Notes: a model not told the origin generated them from the letters alone. Positions 23,307 to 35,924 are shown, counted from the first letter of the stretch. The stretch is 64,000 nt of DNA from Delphinus delphis (GCF_949987515.2 NC_082702.1:50251600-50315599); one strand, 5' to 3'. Numbers and translations: made by a program.

Positions 23307-23822
23307 TACACTCTGCTTCTGAGCGTGACTCTTGACTCCTGCAAATAAGTGATCATGGCCCTGTAGGGGAAGGTGGAAAGACACCCTGACATGACCACAT
23401 TGCCATTTCCCTGATAATTCAACTGGATTCAAACACAGGAGGGAAAGTCTAATTGAAAAACCTTTGCCTGCATGTGTAGAACAAGTAGTAATACGGCAAT
23501 AATGGGACCAGTTCCTCTTTCTTTTCCTGTGAAATAGCAAGGTGTCCTCAGGTGAGTCCTCATTTTAAAGGGTGACCTCCAGAAGTGGACATCTTCTGGA
23601 ACAAAGAAGCAGTTCGAATTGAGAACTTAAGTCCGTCGTTTGGTTGATTTTCTTAAATATATAATCTCAACCTTCAGAGGAAGACTATTTGTCCGTATAC
23701 TTGTGAAATTCACCCTTTGCTTAACTGTAATCCATCTGGAGCTTCCATGCCAAAACGTGCAACTCAAGTTTGAGAGTCTCTACCCTGACCAAGAGTTTGT
23801 GTTTTTGTTTCACTCCTTTTTC

Positions 23823-23904
23823 ATCTTCTTTTCTAAATTGAAGTCTAGTTAATGACAATGTTATGTTAGTTTCAAGTGTTCAGCAAAGTGATTCAGTGAT
23901 ACTC
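23823..23904 (-). repeat. short LINE-1 3'-end fragment, antisense
   Basis: 'tctagttaatgacaatgtta' and 'cagcaaagtgattcagtgat' match the complement of the L1 3' UTR seen at 53,260-53,320. No clear TSD was found. Confidence 0.7.
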
Positions 23905-24299
23905 CTGTTTTTTTTTTAAATCTTTTTGGTGATACTGTTACTCCTTAAATGCCCTGCTAATCCTTCCCAAATGTCCTGTGGCCTTTTTGTCTTAATAGTT
24001 TCTCCCCCTTCTTATTCATTTGGTTGTGTTCCCTGTTTGATCGGACTACTGGTTTTATTTCTAAGAATTTTTTTTAAGTTGGCATCTTTTTTTGACCCTC
24101 TTGGTATGCCCCTCCCCCCTATTGTCTTAACATACCTTTGACTTGTTTCATTCATTACTTTCCCAAAATCCTGAAAATTCTTTTTCTTCAGGCCTCATTG
24201 TATATGTGTGCTGTGTGCTTCATAGACAGAAGCTGGCTTTAATGAATAGGGGCTGAACCTTGTATGTGGTCGTGGGGATGTTATCTCAGACTCTTGACA

Positions 24300-24470
24300 T
24301 GGGGGCCAGTCCTGCCTCTTACCTTAACTTCCCTTGTGACCTTGAACCTGTCATTTCATCTCTCCATCTATCCATTTTCTCACCTGTCCCTTCAGGCTAA
24401 TTAATACCTGTCCCACCTTCCTCACGGGCTTGTTGGACAATTCAAAGAGCAGCTAAACTGTAGAGCCCTT
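24300..24470 (+). repeat. MIR SINE
   Basis: 'cttgtgaccttgaacctgtc', 'atttcatctctccatctat' and 'gggcttgttggacaattcaa' follow the MIR order. It is diverged. Confidence 0.5.
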
Positions 24471-24479
24471 TTCAATTAA

Positions 24480-25819
24480 GCTGTGCTCTGGAAACACGAG
24501 GCCATTGAATTGAGCCCCTAAATGAGGTGATTATTCAAGAAATTCTTCAGATTACTGATTTGACTTTCTTCCTTCCTCCACTCCAAGAATGCCAAGACAG
24601 TTCAGCCTGTTTTCTCTTTCTGTATTTGAAGAAAGGGTCAGGGAGCTCTTAGATTGATAGATGATGACCAAACTCATTTTTGCGCGTGTTTACACAATGA
24701 AGAGACTTCAGCGATCAGCCCAGAAGAGGTACTTTCTCTCCCTCTTCATCCCGGGGCACTGGAGAAATATAACGATTCTACGTCTCTACCCTGTGTCACT
24801 GGCCTGGGAAACTGGGTGGTGCCTTTATTTATCAGAGTGTCGGGGGGCCATGTGGATGAAGTGGTCCACAGAACTTGGCAGTGGGCCTTGGGGGAACTCT
24901 AGCGCGAATCCAGATGCTGATGTGAGTACCACAGTGCGGAAGGGGCGGGGGGCGGGGGCAAGGGTGGAGGTTGTTAACGATGACCTTCTCCAAGTTGGTA
25001 GGATGGTTTTTCTTCCTGGAAGAGTCACGTGAACTAAAGCTTTAGGAATCGCCAACACAGACATTAAATATGGATCCTGAAGTGGGGATTTCTCCCTCGC
25101 CCCCAGTTCTGTCTTTGCCCCCATAACCGAATAGGTTAAAAAAAAAGTTCTTTTTAAAATGTCTTACTGCTCAGTAAATCGCTGTGAGGAGAAAAGGGGT
25201 GGGGGGGGGCGGGAAGGAAGGCACATGAGTTTCCCATTAAAAATAGATCAAAAAAGTCCCCAAAAGAAGAACCTGCACAACAATGAAATAAATTAGGATC
25301 ATACAACTGGAGGCCTGCAAATGAGTTTGTTAAATGTTATATTTTCTCAAGCCACTTGGATTTCTAACTTCCTGTTTCTGCCCAAAGCAATAAAAGCAGA
25401 AACACTGTCATTAGCTTCAAAATCACTTTTTTTAGCCCCTAGCTGCATTTTTTATTATTTTTCTTACCCCCCCCCCCCCAGCTGTGTCCCTGCATTTATT
25501 ACAGCACAGGTGCATTTTGCTCTGGAATGTTGAAAGCAGCTAGGAAATCTCTCTTTTGTCTGCTTGCAGGAGCGTGGTGTCAAATGGAGCAAATGCAGAC
25601 CTGGGTGGGAACCTTTAGGCTGGAAAGCTCTTCTGCTGGTGGGTTGCCTGTTCGGGCCTTTCAGGATAGCTCCCGATAACGCCCGAGTGTCTTTGCATTC
25701 CACACTGTGAGCAGATGACCCGGGATCATAATAAACCAGAGGATTATCCCTTGCGTTTTGCAATAAAGCAATTGCTTTATCCCCTCACTGAGCCCCTTAA
25801 AAAGAGCCAGAAAGAATGT
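24480..25819. other. unique DNA with G-rich and C-run tracts
   Basis: No gene was recognised. G-rich tracts lie at 24,942-24,967 and 25,196-25,222, and a 13-base C run lies at 25,467-25,479. The frame at 24,661-25,032 (123 codons) has no recognised domain. Confidence 0.45.
24942..24967 (+). other. G-quadruplex-capable G-rich tract
   Basis: Four runs of three or more G separated by one to three bases: 'ggggcggggggcgggggc', then 'aaggg'. It would also read as overlapping GC-box (SP1-like) sites. No adjacent gene start was recognised. Confidence 0.6.
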
Positions 25820-26060
25820 GACACCTAGATGCTATTTAGAACAATTTTTACCTCTTGCCTCTAGGGCCGAAATCGGAAACCCAATTTTAGACGCAGAAAA
25901 GCCAAACTCTGTGATTAAGAAGCCCCTAAATAAAATATTCCAGGGCAGCTCCAAAGTGTTCTCCGAACGGGTTCAGGTTGATTGACTTCACTGTGGATAT
26001 TTAATTATGTCACTGAAAAAATACCAGCAATTAAATCACTGTGTCTTAGGCGTTGGGTCC
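25820..26060. other. candidate conserved noncoding block
   Basis: Repeat-free AT-rich sequence with homeodomain- and GATA-like words clustered together: 'gattgacttcactgtggata', 'tttaattatgtcactg', 'ccagcaattaaatcactgtg'. The classification as conserved is inference only, since conservation cannot be measured from one sequence. Confidence 0.3.
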
Positions 26061-26174
26061 AAGGACATTCTAGAGGACGTCAAAGGCAGAGGGAGGAAGG
26101 AACTTAAGACATGCAAGGCCGAGGGCTAACTAGCGGGCAGGGCTGGTTTCGGGGGAGGCATGCAGGCTTTGCAA

Positions 26175-26360
26175 TGAGATAGAATGGGCTTTAGATCCAT
26201 CCTGGGGGCTGTGTCATCTTGCATAGGTTGCTCAACCTCTCTGAGCGTAATTTGCTGCCAACGGGAACAGTCATGCCTACCTCGCTGTTCATTGGGAAAC
26301 TTAGAAGCACAGCGTTGTGCCCAAAATGTGGCAAGTAGGAGGCTTGTCTGCAAACAGTGG
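26175..26360 (+). repeat. MIR SINE
   Basis: 'tagatccatcctgggggctg', 'gttgctcaacctctctgagc' and 'gaacagtcatgcctacctcg' are recognisable MIR segments in order. Confidence 0.6.
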
Positions 26361-27129
26361 CAGTGGTAGCTCTTGTTTATTCATGGTTGCTGTTGGGGAG
26401 ACCAGTCACCATCCCCCCCAAAGATGGTCTGACCTTGGCCCGGTGACGCTTTGGCCTTAGGAGACCCTGAGCAGAAAGCCCATCTGAGCCACACTGTGCT
26501 TAGACTTGGGACCCACCGGCCACTGTGAGATAATCAATGGATGAGTTGTTTTGGGTTGACGGTAATTTCTATGGCCGTGATACAAAACGAATACCTCGCC
26601 CCTGTGCCTTCCCCCGGCTGGCGGAGACTCAGCCGTCAGTCTGTTGAGCTCGCTTCGCGGTACTTTTCAGCCTCTTGCCTCTTTCCCCTCCCAAGAGAAC
26701 CAGCTTTCCTCGTTCAGTAGAATTGCTTTTGTTTGATTATGAGCACGTTCAGAGTCATATTCAGCCTAATTATTGCTTTTGACGAACCCCACCGCGTAAT
26801 GTTGTATGTCATGCTGTACTACTTTTAATTTCACAGATGAACACATTTCTATTCTTTGAATCCCCCCCTGTCTAAGTCTCGTGTTAACTCCATCTGGACA
26901 AAGCGTTGAGGTAGAGGGATGGCTTCTTCCAAGCCGCATGCCACAGCTGCCCTAGGTTCACCCCAAGGGACACAAACACAAGAAGAAAGTTTCCCTCTTG
27001 AGTGACGAAAGCCTTATGGCGTTGAGTTCATCGTGCGGGCCCGAGAAATCTCAGGTGTACCTTCCCCGTGTCACTCCACATCTGTAACTTTTTGGCCCTC
27101 GTCAGACTTTCTTAATAGTCACAGCAATA

Positions 27130-27320
27130 TTGATTGTTTAATCCTATGCCAGGCAAGGGACCTGCGAAGGGCTTTTCATGCATTATTTAACTTAATTATC
27201 ATGCTCCCATTTGGCAGGTGGGAGCACTGAGGCTTGTAGATTTCCCAAGCAGCTCAAAGTATAATCCAGCGTGTAAACTCTGGCAATGACGTTAGAAAGC
27301 ACGTTCTTAACCACGAATAC
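27130..27320 (-). repeat. MIR SINE, antisense
   Basis: Complement of MIR: 'gaagggcttttcatgcatta', 'tttggcaggtgggagcactg' and 'aggcttgtagatttccc'. Confidence 0.55.
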
Positions 27321-28300
27321 TGCATATGTTTTTGTTTTGTTTTGGTTAAAAAAAAGATATAACTGATAGCTTGTAGCTGACCCGTCTCATCCATCCTTTT
27401 CTAATACTCCTTCCCGGTCTCTTCCCAGTCTCCTTCTCCAGCCCAAATGCAGGATACAGTGTGTGTGTGGTGGGGACAGTAGAGAGTAGTTCTACTGTCC
27501 CCACCATTGACTGACTAACCCCACCCTGTCCTTCCACAGAGGGGAGTTATTCAATGGTTATTTCCTTGAGGAAAAAGGAAGAGAAAAACGCACCACTCTT
27601 CAATGTTTGTTACTGCAAAAGGACAGGGGCCTACCATTGTTCTGAGAGGAAGGGGCTTATTTGTCATCCCCTCCTGATGAAATAGGGTGTTAGATTGGAA
27701 AGCAAAGTGACAGTGGATACACTTGAATTTGAGAAGAGGCAAAGCAGAACCCTGGCTGTTCTAGGTGTAATTTTTTTCTATTCAGACGCACCACACATGC
27801 AGACACATGCGCACACATATACACACGTAGACAGACCCAGGTTTTTGGTAATCAAATCTGTGAATTTCTAAACCCATGAATGATTAGACTTAAAATGACT
27901 TCCATTATGTGAGGTAAAAATTTCGAGCTGGGATCCTTCATCCTTGGGTCCTACTTTCTGCAAGCATTTTAATAATGGTTTTTCTTAGACACTTGGAAAG
28001 CTAAAATTGGCAGTTTTCAAAAGAAATCTAAAATGATCTACTGGCATCATGCCCAGGACTTTGGAAACTTGAAGAAGCTTGACACCTTTGGGGAAAACCA
28101 GACTTTCACGGTTACGGCTCTGATTATCTCCTCATATTATAGAGCGAGTGAGGTGTTTGCCGGGGGTTAGCTGAAGGCCCAACGCTGCACTGCGGAGAGT
28201 TCTTTCCAACCCTACTTAAACACCTCCCTTGATTTCATCCCCAGTTAGCTTCCTCACAGGCCAGAAGTGGTTAGAGTGGCAGCAATTATAGCAGGGCAAT
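27321..28300. other. unique DNA
   Basis: No gene was recognised. A CA-rich imperfect stretch lies at about 27,788-27,832. Confidence 0.45.
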
Positions 28301-28379
28301 GATGAGAAGAGACCAGATGAGACTGAATTTTTTAATTTTATTTTCAATTGTGAGTGACAGTAAACCCACCCTAAAACAG

Positions 28380-28740
28380 CTTAGGCCAAAAAAAAAAAAA
28401 AAAGGAAATTTGTTGGTTCCTGGAACTGGGAAGCTGAGGGGAAGATCTGATGTGGTTTGACCCAGGTGATCAAAGGACCCTGACGTCATTGTATTTCACT
28501 CCATCCTTCAGCTGTGCTTTCCTCTGTGCAATCCTCACTGTCAGACAGGGTCGGTCCAGGAAGGCAGAGATGGCCACCGTGAGCCTACGTCCTTCATGTT
28601 CAAGGAGCTGGGGGGAAAGAGCATCTCCTTCCCAAGAGTTCCAGAAAGTCCCACGTCTGACTCTCTGGTTGGCCCCTAGTGGGTCATACGTAAATTTCTG
28701 AGCCAATCCTTGTGACCTCTCTGGACCTGGAATGAATGCC
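28380..28740 (+). repeat. old interspersed repeat, family not assigned
   Basis: An A run (28,387-28,402) leads into 'gttggttcctggaactggg', 'cagctgtgctttcctctgtg' and 'cccaagagttccagaaagtc'. The order of these phrases recalls a common mammalian medium-reiterated repeat, and a related block seems to lie at 44,900-45,200. I could not name it. Confidence 0.4.
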
Positions 28741-29239
28741 ACTTTGGCACTGCAGGATGGGACCAGCTAGACCCAAGCCATATAGACTTGAGAGGGATGG
28801 AGTAAAGAAGGCATGTTATGGCTGGAAAAAAGCAGGATGGATCTTAACAAGATAAAAACAACAGATCTCCATTACGGCAGCTATACTGCGACAGCGACAC
28901 CCATCCCAGGAGGCGGTGGCAATCTTAACTTGATGTTGGTCTTGCTCTAGAATCATCCCCAGTGGAACTGGAGATCATTCTACTTGGGAGACAGTTGTCC
29001 CTCGTACCTGGGAACCAGGTGATGGGAGCACCATGCATGGGCCCATGGAAGGGAGTAGAGAAAGGGACATTCACGTATTCATGAAGGGGGCCAGCCAGGA
29101 GTGCAGATGCCGGGACCGGTCAGAGCAGGATAAGGGGCAGTTCCTGGCACCAGCACGCCAAGGGCAGGTAGCAGCATCCTTCCCCTGGGAGGGTGTGGCG
29201 GGGGGGCAGTTGAAGCCGGCAGGGAGTGGTTCCCTCTGC
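28741..29239. other. unique DNA
   Basis: No gene or repeat was recognised. Confidence 0.45.
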
Positions 29240-29870
29240 AAACTATTTTTCAAACACAGAGTGATCTTCTTGAAACTCAAATCTGAGTGTGCCTTTCCCA
29301 CGCCTCCCACCTTCAGTTAAACCACACCAGTGATTTTCTATTACTCTTAGGATAAAGATGGACCCATGAGCAACCCCTGTAGCCCCCCATCCAGTGATCT
29401 AGCCCCTGCCTAGATGAGACCCCTCTGGTCTCATTTCTCACTCGTCTCACCTTAAGGCTTTGCACTCTTAACTCATTGACTTTCTCTCAATTTCTAGAAC
29501 TTACCCTGCTGCCCCCTGCCCCAGGGACTTGACTCATGCTGGTCTCTCCCCTTCTTTGCCTCTACTCATTCCTTGTATTTTAACCTAATTGTCACTCCCT
29601 CCAGGAAGCCTTCCCTGATTGTGTTCAGTCTTCCTGTAAGTTCTTAGAGTTTCACACTTTTTCTCTCGACAGCAATGCACCAAGCTGCGATTTTCCATTT
29701 ATTTTTGTCTTTATTTAGGAGTTCCCATTTTCCCCACCAGAGTATAAGCTCCATAGGCTATGTGTTTGTTTTGGTTCCAAACAAACGTTTGGGCAGCAAT
29801 GTAGCCCTAGTTCCCAAACAGAAGGCTCATCAGTCAACAAACATTTACTGAATAAGTGAGGGAGGGAGGG
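29240..29870 (-). repeat. L2 LINE fragment, antisense, long
   Basis: The complement of L2 is clear on the plus strand: 'attactcttaggataaagat', 'ccagtgatctagcccctgcc', 'ccaggaagccttccctgatt', 'agagtataagctccatagg' and 'caacaaacatttactgaata'. It is one of the best-preserved ancient repeats in the window. Confidence 0.78.
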
Positions 29871-30655
29871 AATAAGGCTGTGCTTCAGAGGAACTTGCTT
29901 GGGCTTCCAGAATAATTCTGGAATTGCAGAGGGAAGCAGGAACCAGTGGGTAGCCTGAACCTGCGTCTTGGGATGCGTGGCCAGCAAAGACCCACAATTC
30001 TCATGACACATCGCTCATTTCCCTGATGTTATTTTGTTTTCTTGAAAATCCCCGCACCCACACAGCAGTTGGTGGGGGAGGGACGGAGATAATGGTGGCA
30101 GCCGTGAAACTGACCATATACCAACTGAGTTGACTGTTCAATTCAACCGTAGATGACCACTCTTGACTCTCATCTCCTAAGGTAGAACCTTTGGGAAATT
30201 CAGCCCTTGTTCTGATCAGACAGGACAGATACAGTCCAAGTGTTGTCCTTTGGACCTAGACTGAGCTGAAGTCCATCCTTGGTCCTTGGTCTCTACAGGA
30301 TCATGGATTTGTGAAATGAATCAGTACTGCAGACACAATTGCAGGGGGACATATTTAACCCACTCTAGGGAACAGATTCTTCTTAAGGGCTTTGCACACT
30401 ACCTGTATACAAATAGATGCTGCTAACTGCAAACACAAGATTCCAACCTAGTCATAGAAACCTGTTCATCAACAACGCCTTGAGGACCTCTGCTCCACTC
30501 TGTGCAGTTTAAATTGCTGTTGTCTGGTACATACAACCATCTTTCTAACCCCACCCCCAGTTTGCCATTGGCTTTCTCCAGAGATGATTGCCCCGAGTCT
30601 CAGAAACTGTCCCCATCACTTTTGCCTAATGCCCAGCTCAGCCTAGCAGGTACCT
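29871..30655. other. unique DNA
   Basis: No gene was recognised. Short L2-like words occur, but no segment is assignable. Confidence 0.4.
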
Positions 30656-30990
30656 CACATCAAAACAGAAACACTTCTTGAGGACCTCCTCTGTGCCAGG
30701 CATTGCAATAGGCAACGACAGTAGAGACTCCATGCATGAATGGGTAGACTTTTCTGGAATGCCTTGCCCTCGTCACTGTCTCGAATTTGAGCCAGCCAGC
30801 CCTCCTGTCCCAGCTCAAATTCCGCCTTCTGTGAGGTGTCCATCTGGATGTGATCAACCTCCCCTCCACTCTTCTGTGGCATTTTGTCTGCGGCATTTAT
30901 CAGACGCTTTTCACTTTTTGCCTTATATTGTGTTTGTTTTTATTCGTTAACTCAGCAGTCATTTGCTGATCGCTGCCGAATTAAAGTCCC
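30656..30990 (-). repeat. L2 LINE fragment, antisense
   Basis: 'gaggacctcctctgtgccag' and 'gcattgcaataggc' lead into 'cagctcaaattccgccttct', 'gtgaggtgtccatctgg' and 'tcttctgtggcattttg', an L2-like order. Confidence 0.55.
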
Positions 30991-31184
30991 TGTGGAAGAT
31001 GCTGCAGGGGACAAAAAGATGGACGCGACACGGCCCTCGCTTTTCACATATTATTTCTCCTATTCAGTGGCAACATATGTCAAGGCAAGCTCCATATCTT
31101 ATTCATTTTCTAGTCATCTTTTTTCTTCTTTTTTATCACCCATAAAAAGGCATGGCAGAGTAGGCATTATGGCACATTTTTTCA

Positions 31185-31304
31185 ATGGATGGATGGATGG
31201 ATGGATGGATGGACGATTGGATAGATTGGATGGATGCATGAATGGGTCCATGGACAGATGAGTGGTTGGATGGATGGATAAATGATGCATAGATAGATGA
31301 ATGG
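31185..31304. repeat. (TGGA)n tetranucleotide repeat
   Basis: A near-perfect TGGA run is followed by an interrupted ATGGATGCATGAATGG-type array. The Trp/Met/Asp-rich open frame across it is an artefact of the repeat. Confidence 0.95.
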
Positions 31305-31469
31305 TGAAATTTTTATATTTTACCGAAAATCCTTGTGGCTTGTTAGAAATAATGTAGTCACCCATACGTCCAATTTCCCTTATATACTTGTGACACATCG
31401 TTGAGATGCCAAGGCCATGCCAGCAACTGGAAATACCCATAAGAAGGAACAATTAAGAGGCAGACCTGG

Positions 31470-31682
31470 GGGCTTCCCTGGTGGCGCAGTGGTTGAGAGT
31501 CTGCCTGCCGATGCAGGGGACGCGGGTTCGTGCCCGGATCCGGGAAGATCCCACATGCCGCGGAGCGGCTGGGCCCGTGAGCCATGGCCGCTGAGCCTGC
31601 GCGTCCGGAGCCTGTGCTCCGCAACGGGAGAGGCCACAACAGTGAGAGGCCCGCATACCGCAAAAAAAAAAAAAAAAAAAAA
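31470..31682 (+). mobile_element. short CHR-type SINE, young copy
   Basis: Complete element with an uninterrupted A tail from 31,662. A perfect 15-bp TSD, 'aagaggcagacctgg', occurs at 31,455-31,469 and 31,683-31,697. Long perfect TSD plus a pure tail suggest this is one of the youngest insertions in the window. Confidence 0.96.
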
Positions 31683-31697
31683 AAGAGGCAGACCTGG

Positions 31698-32070
31698 CCT
31701 CAAGGACCTCCCAGTATAGGAGCAGAGAGACCCATGAACAAATTCCTGTAATATGGGAGTTCAAGGTGATGATGGAGGCGATAGTAAAAATGACAGAAAG
31801 CGCTACGGGGAGCACAGATGCTTCATCCGTGTGTTCTTTCTTGATCAGGGAACTCTGCAGAGGGATGACAGTCGAAGGCTGTATAGGATTTTTTCGCCGT
31901 GGAAAAGAGAGGTTTTATAGTCAAGGTCAGAAGGAGGGGCTGTAGGTGTCAGAGGCAGGGGCTGCTTCTGATGGAGCTGGAGAGCTGGTTGTCTAATTAT
32001 GTTCCGCGTATCTTCACGAATGGGCTGCCGAAGATTCCTCACGGTCCAGAAGAGATGTTTTCCACGGAAA
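31698..32070. other. unique DNA
   Basis: No gene was recognised. Faint L2-like phrasing ('ggcctcaaggacctcccagt') at the left. Confidence 0.4.
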
Positions 32071-32305
32071 CAGTTGACCCTTGAACAACATGGGTTTAAA
32101 CCGTGCTGGTCCACTTCTGCACGGACTTTTTTGCAGTAGTAAACCCTGCTGTACTACACGATCCAAGGTTGGTTGAATCCGCCAGATGCAGAACCTTGGA
32201 TGTGGAGGAACCACGGATACGGGGGGCCAACGATAAGTTCTATGTGGATTTCCATTGCCCGGAGGGTCGGCGCCCCTAACCCCAGTGTTGTGCAAGGGTC
32301 AGCTG
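32071..32305 (+). mobile_element. Tigger/MER2-like nonautonomous DNA transposon
   Basis: Terminal inverted repeats are visible: 'cagttgacccttgaacaac' at the left, and at the right 'gttgtgcaagggtcagctg', whose complement differs from the left copy at two positions. The interior has 'ggttggttgaatccgccaga' and 'ggtcggcgcccctaacccc'. A TA follows the right end, as expected for Tc1/mariner-type insertion; the left dinucleotide is AA, so it has probably mutated. It has no transposase frame. Confidence 0.88.
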
Positions 32306-32587
32306 TAGTGTGTCAGTGAAATTGGCCAGGAGGAGCTCGGAGGGGGATGGGGGAGTGCTGCGACACTCGGGTTACACTTGAGGCAAATGAGAGGTACGGG
32401 TTCTAGTGTCCCAGAGAGCTTGGGCCAAAAGAGATTCTATTTTTACTGGGACACGTGAGTATGGACTGTGGTCAGGACAGTACACAGTTCCCCCTAAGTA
32501 TGGATACCAGACTGAAGGTATGATAACTAGACGTTTTTACCACCCTAGTTTTCAAATACTCTTTGTATCAGACCCGTTTCCACTTTT

Positions 32588-32885
32588 GAAAATAGATTTT
32601 GCCTTTTAGAGCAGTTTTAGGTTTATAGCAAAGTTGAGAGGAAAGTATGCCAAGGTCCCATCCACCTCCCGCCCTGACACGTGCACAAGCTCCCCTGCTG
32701 TCGCCGTCCCCCACCAGAGGGATGAGACTACACTGTCACATCACGATCACCCAGAGTCCATCCTTTACAGTAACGTTCACTCCTGCTGATGCTCAACTTA
32801 TGGGTTTGGACAAATGAATCATGACGTGGGTCCATCATTATGGTGTCATACAGAGTAGTTCTACTACCCTAAAAATCTGCTTTCC
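32588..32885 (-). mobile_element. old LINE-1 (L1M-type) fragment, antisense
   Basis: 'agagcagttttaggtttata', 'gcaaagttgagaggaaagta', 'gtttggacaaatgaatcatg' and 'catacagagtagttctacta' match the complement of an ancient L1 3' region. Confidence 0.78.
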
Positions 32886-35430
32886 CTTTTTTTTTTTTTT
32901 AGCATGCATTAAAAATTATTTTCGAGCTTTTGAGTTTTGAAAGCGTGCCACAGACAAGACATACGGGTTCTTGTAAACATTGCGCCAGATCCTTAGAGAG
33001 AAAGAGAACAGCAGGGGATGGGCAGGGGGACTGAAGCCACTTTTGGAAACTGTCAAGGGACAAATGTCAAACACGGGGATTTGAGCTGCTTCAAAGGTCT
33101 GAGAAAGAGGATGTTTCCTAAAGAAAGTTTGCCATCACTTCTGAATAGTTGCCATCCTTCCAAGTTCATGGGTCTCGTCAATAAGAACCAGTTCGCTGGC
33201 AGCTTGAGGGTTCTGTTCAGCCTTAAAGTCGTCAGCATTGTAGTGCTTGTTATCTATGTGCTTTATTGAATGGACTTAGCCGATGTGACGTTTTCTGTCA
33301 TCCTTTGTCTCTAAGTGATTTACTGCTGGGAAGGTAATAAACACTGTAGGTTTATATTCAGAAAGTCAAATACACCATGAATCTTGCATTCTGAGGTGTT
33401 TGCACTTAAAGAGGCAATATTTACTGAGATGGGACAGGTGACTTTTCCAACAAACCACGCCCCGTCCCTTTCTGTGAGGAAATAACTATGTCAAGATACC
33501 GACACACATGACGATCAGGTGAATTCCCTGAGAAAAACTTAGCATCTCGTGATGTTCTTTTGAGATCACTAGGAAGAATTCTATTTGCTTGAGTCGAGGT
33601 TCTCCTCTTTTCTTTATGTTTTTCTCTTTAGCTGTAAAAACAGTCACCATTGTGAGTGCTGTGGGCTTGAACTTGTCGACAGTCAGTGGCCCACGGTGGA
33701 AATAGAGATGTCATCTGTCTTTGGGGCTGAGACACCAGAGCAGGTGTTTCTGTGGGAACGAAGGGCCTCCACCACTGCACACCTTTAATCTTGGAATTTC
33801 TTTCTGCTGAAATGCCCGTGATTCATAACTCAGTCACGTTGCTGCGGAATATCTCTTCAGATAGATCCTATCTCTAAGAACTTAAGTCAAGGGATCTTCA
33901 AACAGTCTCTTGATTTACGTACGTGAACCTCTCACTCAGGAAAAGAACTTTGATATGGCAAGCATCACCTGAACAGAGGCCCAAAAGAAATAATTAGGAC
34001 TCTCTTCTTTTTTAACCTCAGAGATTTCCCTGCACCGGTGTGGGTGGCCCACATGTGCATTTGTGAGTTTGCAGAGAAGATGGCGGGGAGCAGGGCAGTG
34101 GGGGTGTGGCCATGACTAATCCCAGGTGTCCCCTTTCTTTGGTTTGTGCAACAGCTCAATTCACTGTCACCACATCAGCACATTTCGCTGCAAATCTCAG
34201 TGCCCTCTCACTTTCGTTTTACTTAACGTACTTCTACATTTTCCCAAGACTTCCTGAGCTGTTTTCTTGCGAGTGGCACGCCTGCCTCAAATAACTAAAA
34301 TTGCCTGGGTCTTGGAATCTGAGCCTTCATATTCTCCCATCTGTTATTTGGTCCTATTGTTCCTTACCTCGCTCATCATTCAGGTGGTGAAGGAAATTCC
34401 ATTTGGTCCTTTTAAGACCGCGAGACTCGCCGACTTCAACACTCAGCCCCGCTACTTTGGAGATTTCTGTTCTTTATTGAAATGGTCCTTTTAATGTCAT
34501 CTTTAATTTAATCAAATGGTGTCATCAGAATAACATTTACTCTATAACTGCAAATTCACTGCATTATTAACTAGTGTAACTAGACAAAAAAGATGGTACA
34601 AACCCCTATGGAAATATATACTTACTGTAAAAATGGATACAGTTCATAGATGTTCTGTATTTAATTTGCAGTTTCAAAGCACTCTCCGTGGAGAGTTTTT
34701 ATGGTTCTGAAATAATTTTAAAACACACTTTACTCCAATCCATAGCAGGTCGTTTCTGCCAGTCTGGGAAGTTACGGTGCCTTGTACTTTACAGTGGAAG
34801 AGGGGTACATCACCGTACCTCTCTTCCATTAGAAATGGGAGTCAAGCACCACACCACAGAACTCACTACTTTTCCCCTTGGTACCCTCAAACAACCCACA
34901 CATAAAGAGCACAGTATTTGCAGGCATCACTGGGTTCCGTATAGCTTGATGAAAGATACCAACTCATCAGGGCCACTCTGGATACTTTGATCAGAAAACA
35001 GGTCATGTTTGGGGCAGGGGCGGAGGGTAAGAGGATTATGTAATTTTAAAATCCTTCATTTGAGTCCCGAGAGAGAGATGGACTGGGTTCAAAATGTTGA
35101 ATAAATTATTTCCTAGGCCTTAGTTTTCTCATCAGTGAAAAGAGGGAATTCTGTGACAGCTCGACACGTACTATCAAAATAATCCAGTATTTTAAAAATG
35201 CTTGTCTACCCGGCTTCTCTTGAGATCAATAGTATCATCTTCCAGTGAGAATTTCTGTTAGCGGAACGTGCCACTAGCTGCTGCTTTGTATAGTACGAAA
35301 CTGAAATATCAGTGGAGCATCTCTATTTCAAGACTTTCATTCTTCTCCTTACCAAGAAATTCTCTTCTTAGAAGGATATTGGGTAGACTTAGAAATAAGG
35401 GTATTGAATTAAAGTCATTTATTTTCAAAA
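32886..35430. other. unique DNA
   Basis: No gene or clear repeat over 2.5 kb. AT-rich, homeodomain-like words occur at 34,490-34,575. Confidence 0.45.
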
Positions 35431-35434
35431 GGCA

Positions 35435-35575
35435 TATGTTTTTCACCTCTTGCTGTACCTGCCACCAGCCAAGTGCTATGCTAGACTCTGAGAAAGCAAA
35501 GACAGATAAGTTCAAAATCTCTGTCTCATGGAATTTAATGTCTAGTAGTGGGCACAAACGTTTGAAGAGAATGGT
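35435..35575 (+). repeat. L2 fragment
   Basis: 'gccaagtgctatgctagact' then 'ctgtctcatggaatttaatg' and 'tctagtagtgggcac' follow the L2 order. Confidence 0.5.
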
Positions 35576-35614
35576 AAAGTAGTTCAGGTTTAATAGTCTT
35601 CACGCAGTTAACTG

Positions 35615-35704
35615 TCCATCCGTCCGTCCGTCCATCCATCCATCCTTCCATTCATTCACCCATCCCTCCATCTATCCATCCATCCATCTATCCACCCACT
35701 CACT
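35615..35704. repeat. (CATC)n/(CGTC)n tetranucleotide repeat
   Basis: Imperfect TCCA/TCCG array, the same motif class as 31,185 but on the opposite strand. Confidence 0.95.
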
Positions 35705-35924
35705 TCTAACATGTCAGAACCATCGGTGCTGAATCTCAATGTGATATGAAGGCACAAGTCTTGGTTGAAGATCAAAGAGCTTGTCCAAGTCTATAGAATA
35801 AAACAGAGGTCCAGATACTGATGACACCCCATACAAATACAGCATCAGAAGGTCTGGAAGCCTTGCTAAAGCCAGGCACACAGATTGATGACTCTGAGAA
35901 AAGTGGGGGAAAGATGTGCTCCAT

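Noticed and set aside
31358..31815. Overlapping open frames of 100-120 codons with Pro/Arg/Ser-rich peptides recurring at 15.5, 31.5, 38.4, 54.8, 55.6 and 58.3 kb, as if a gene family.
   Set aside because: All are translations of the same GC-rich SINE body on either strand. They recur only because the SINE recurs.
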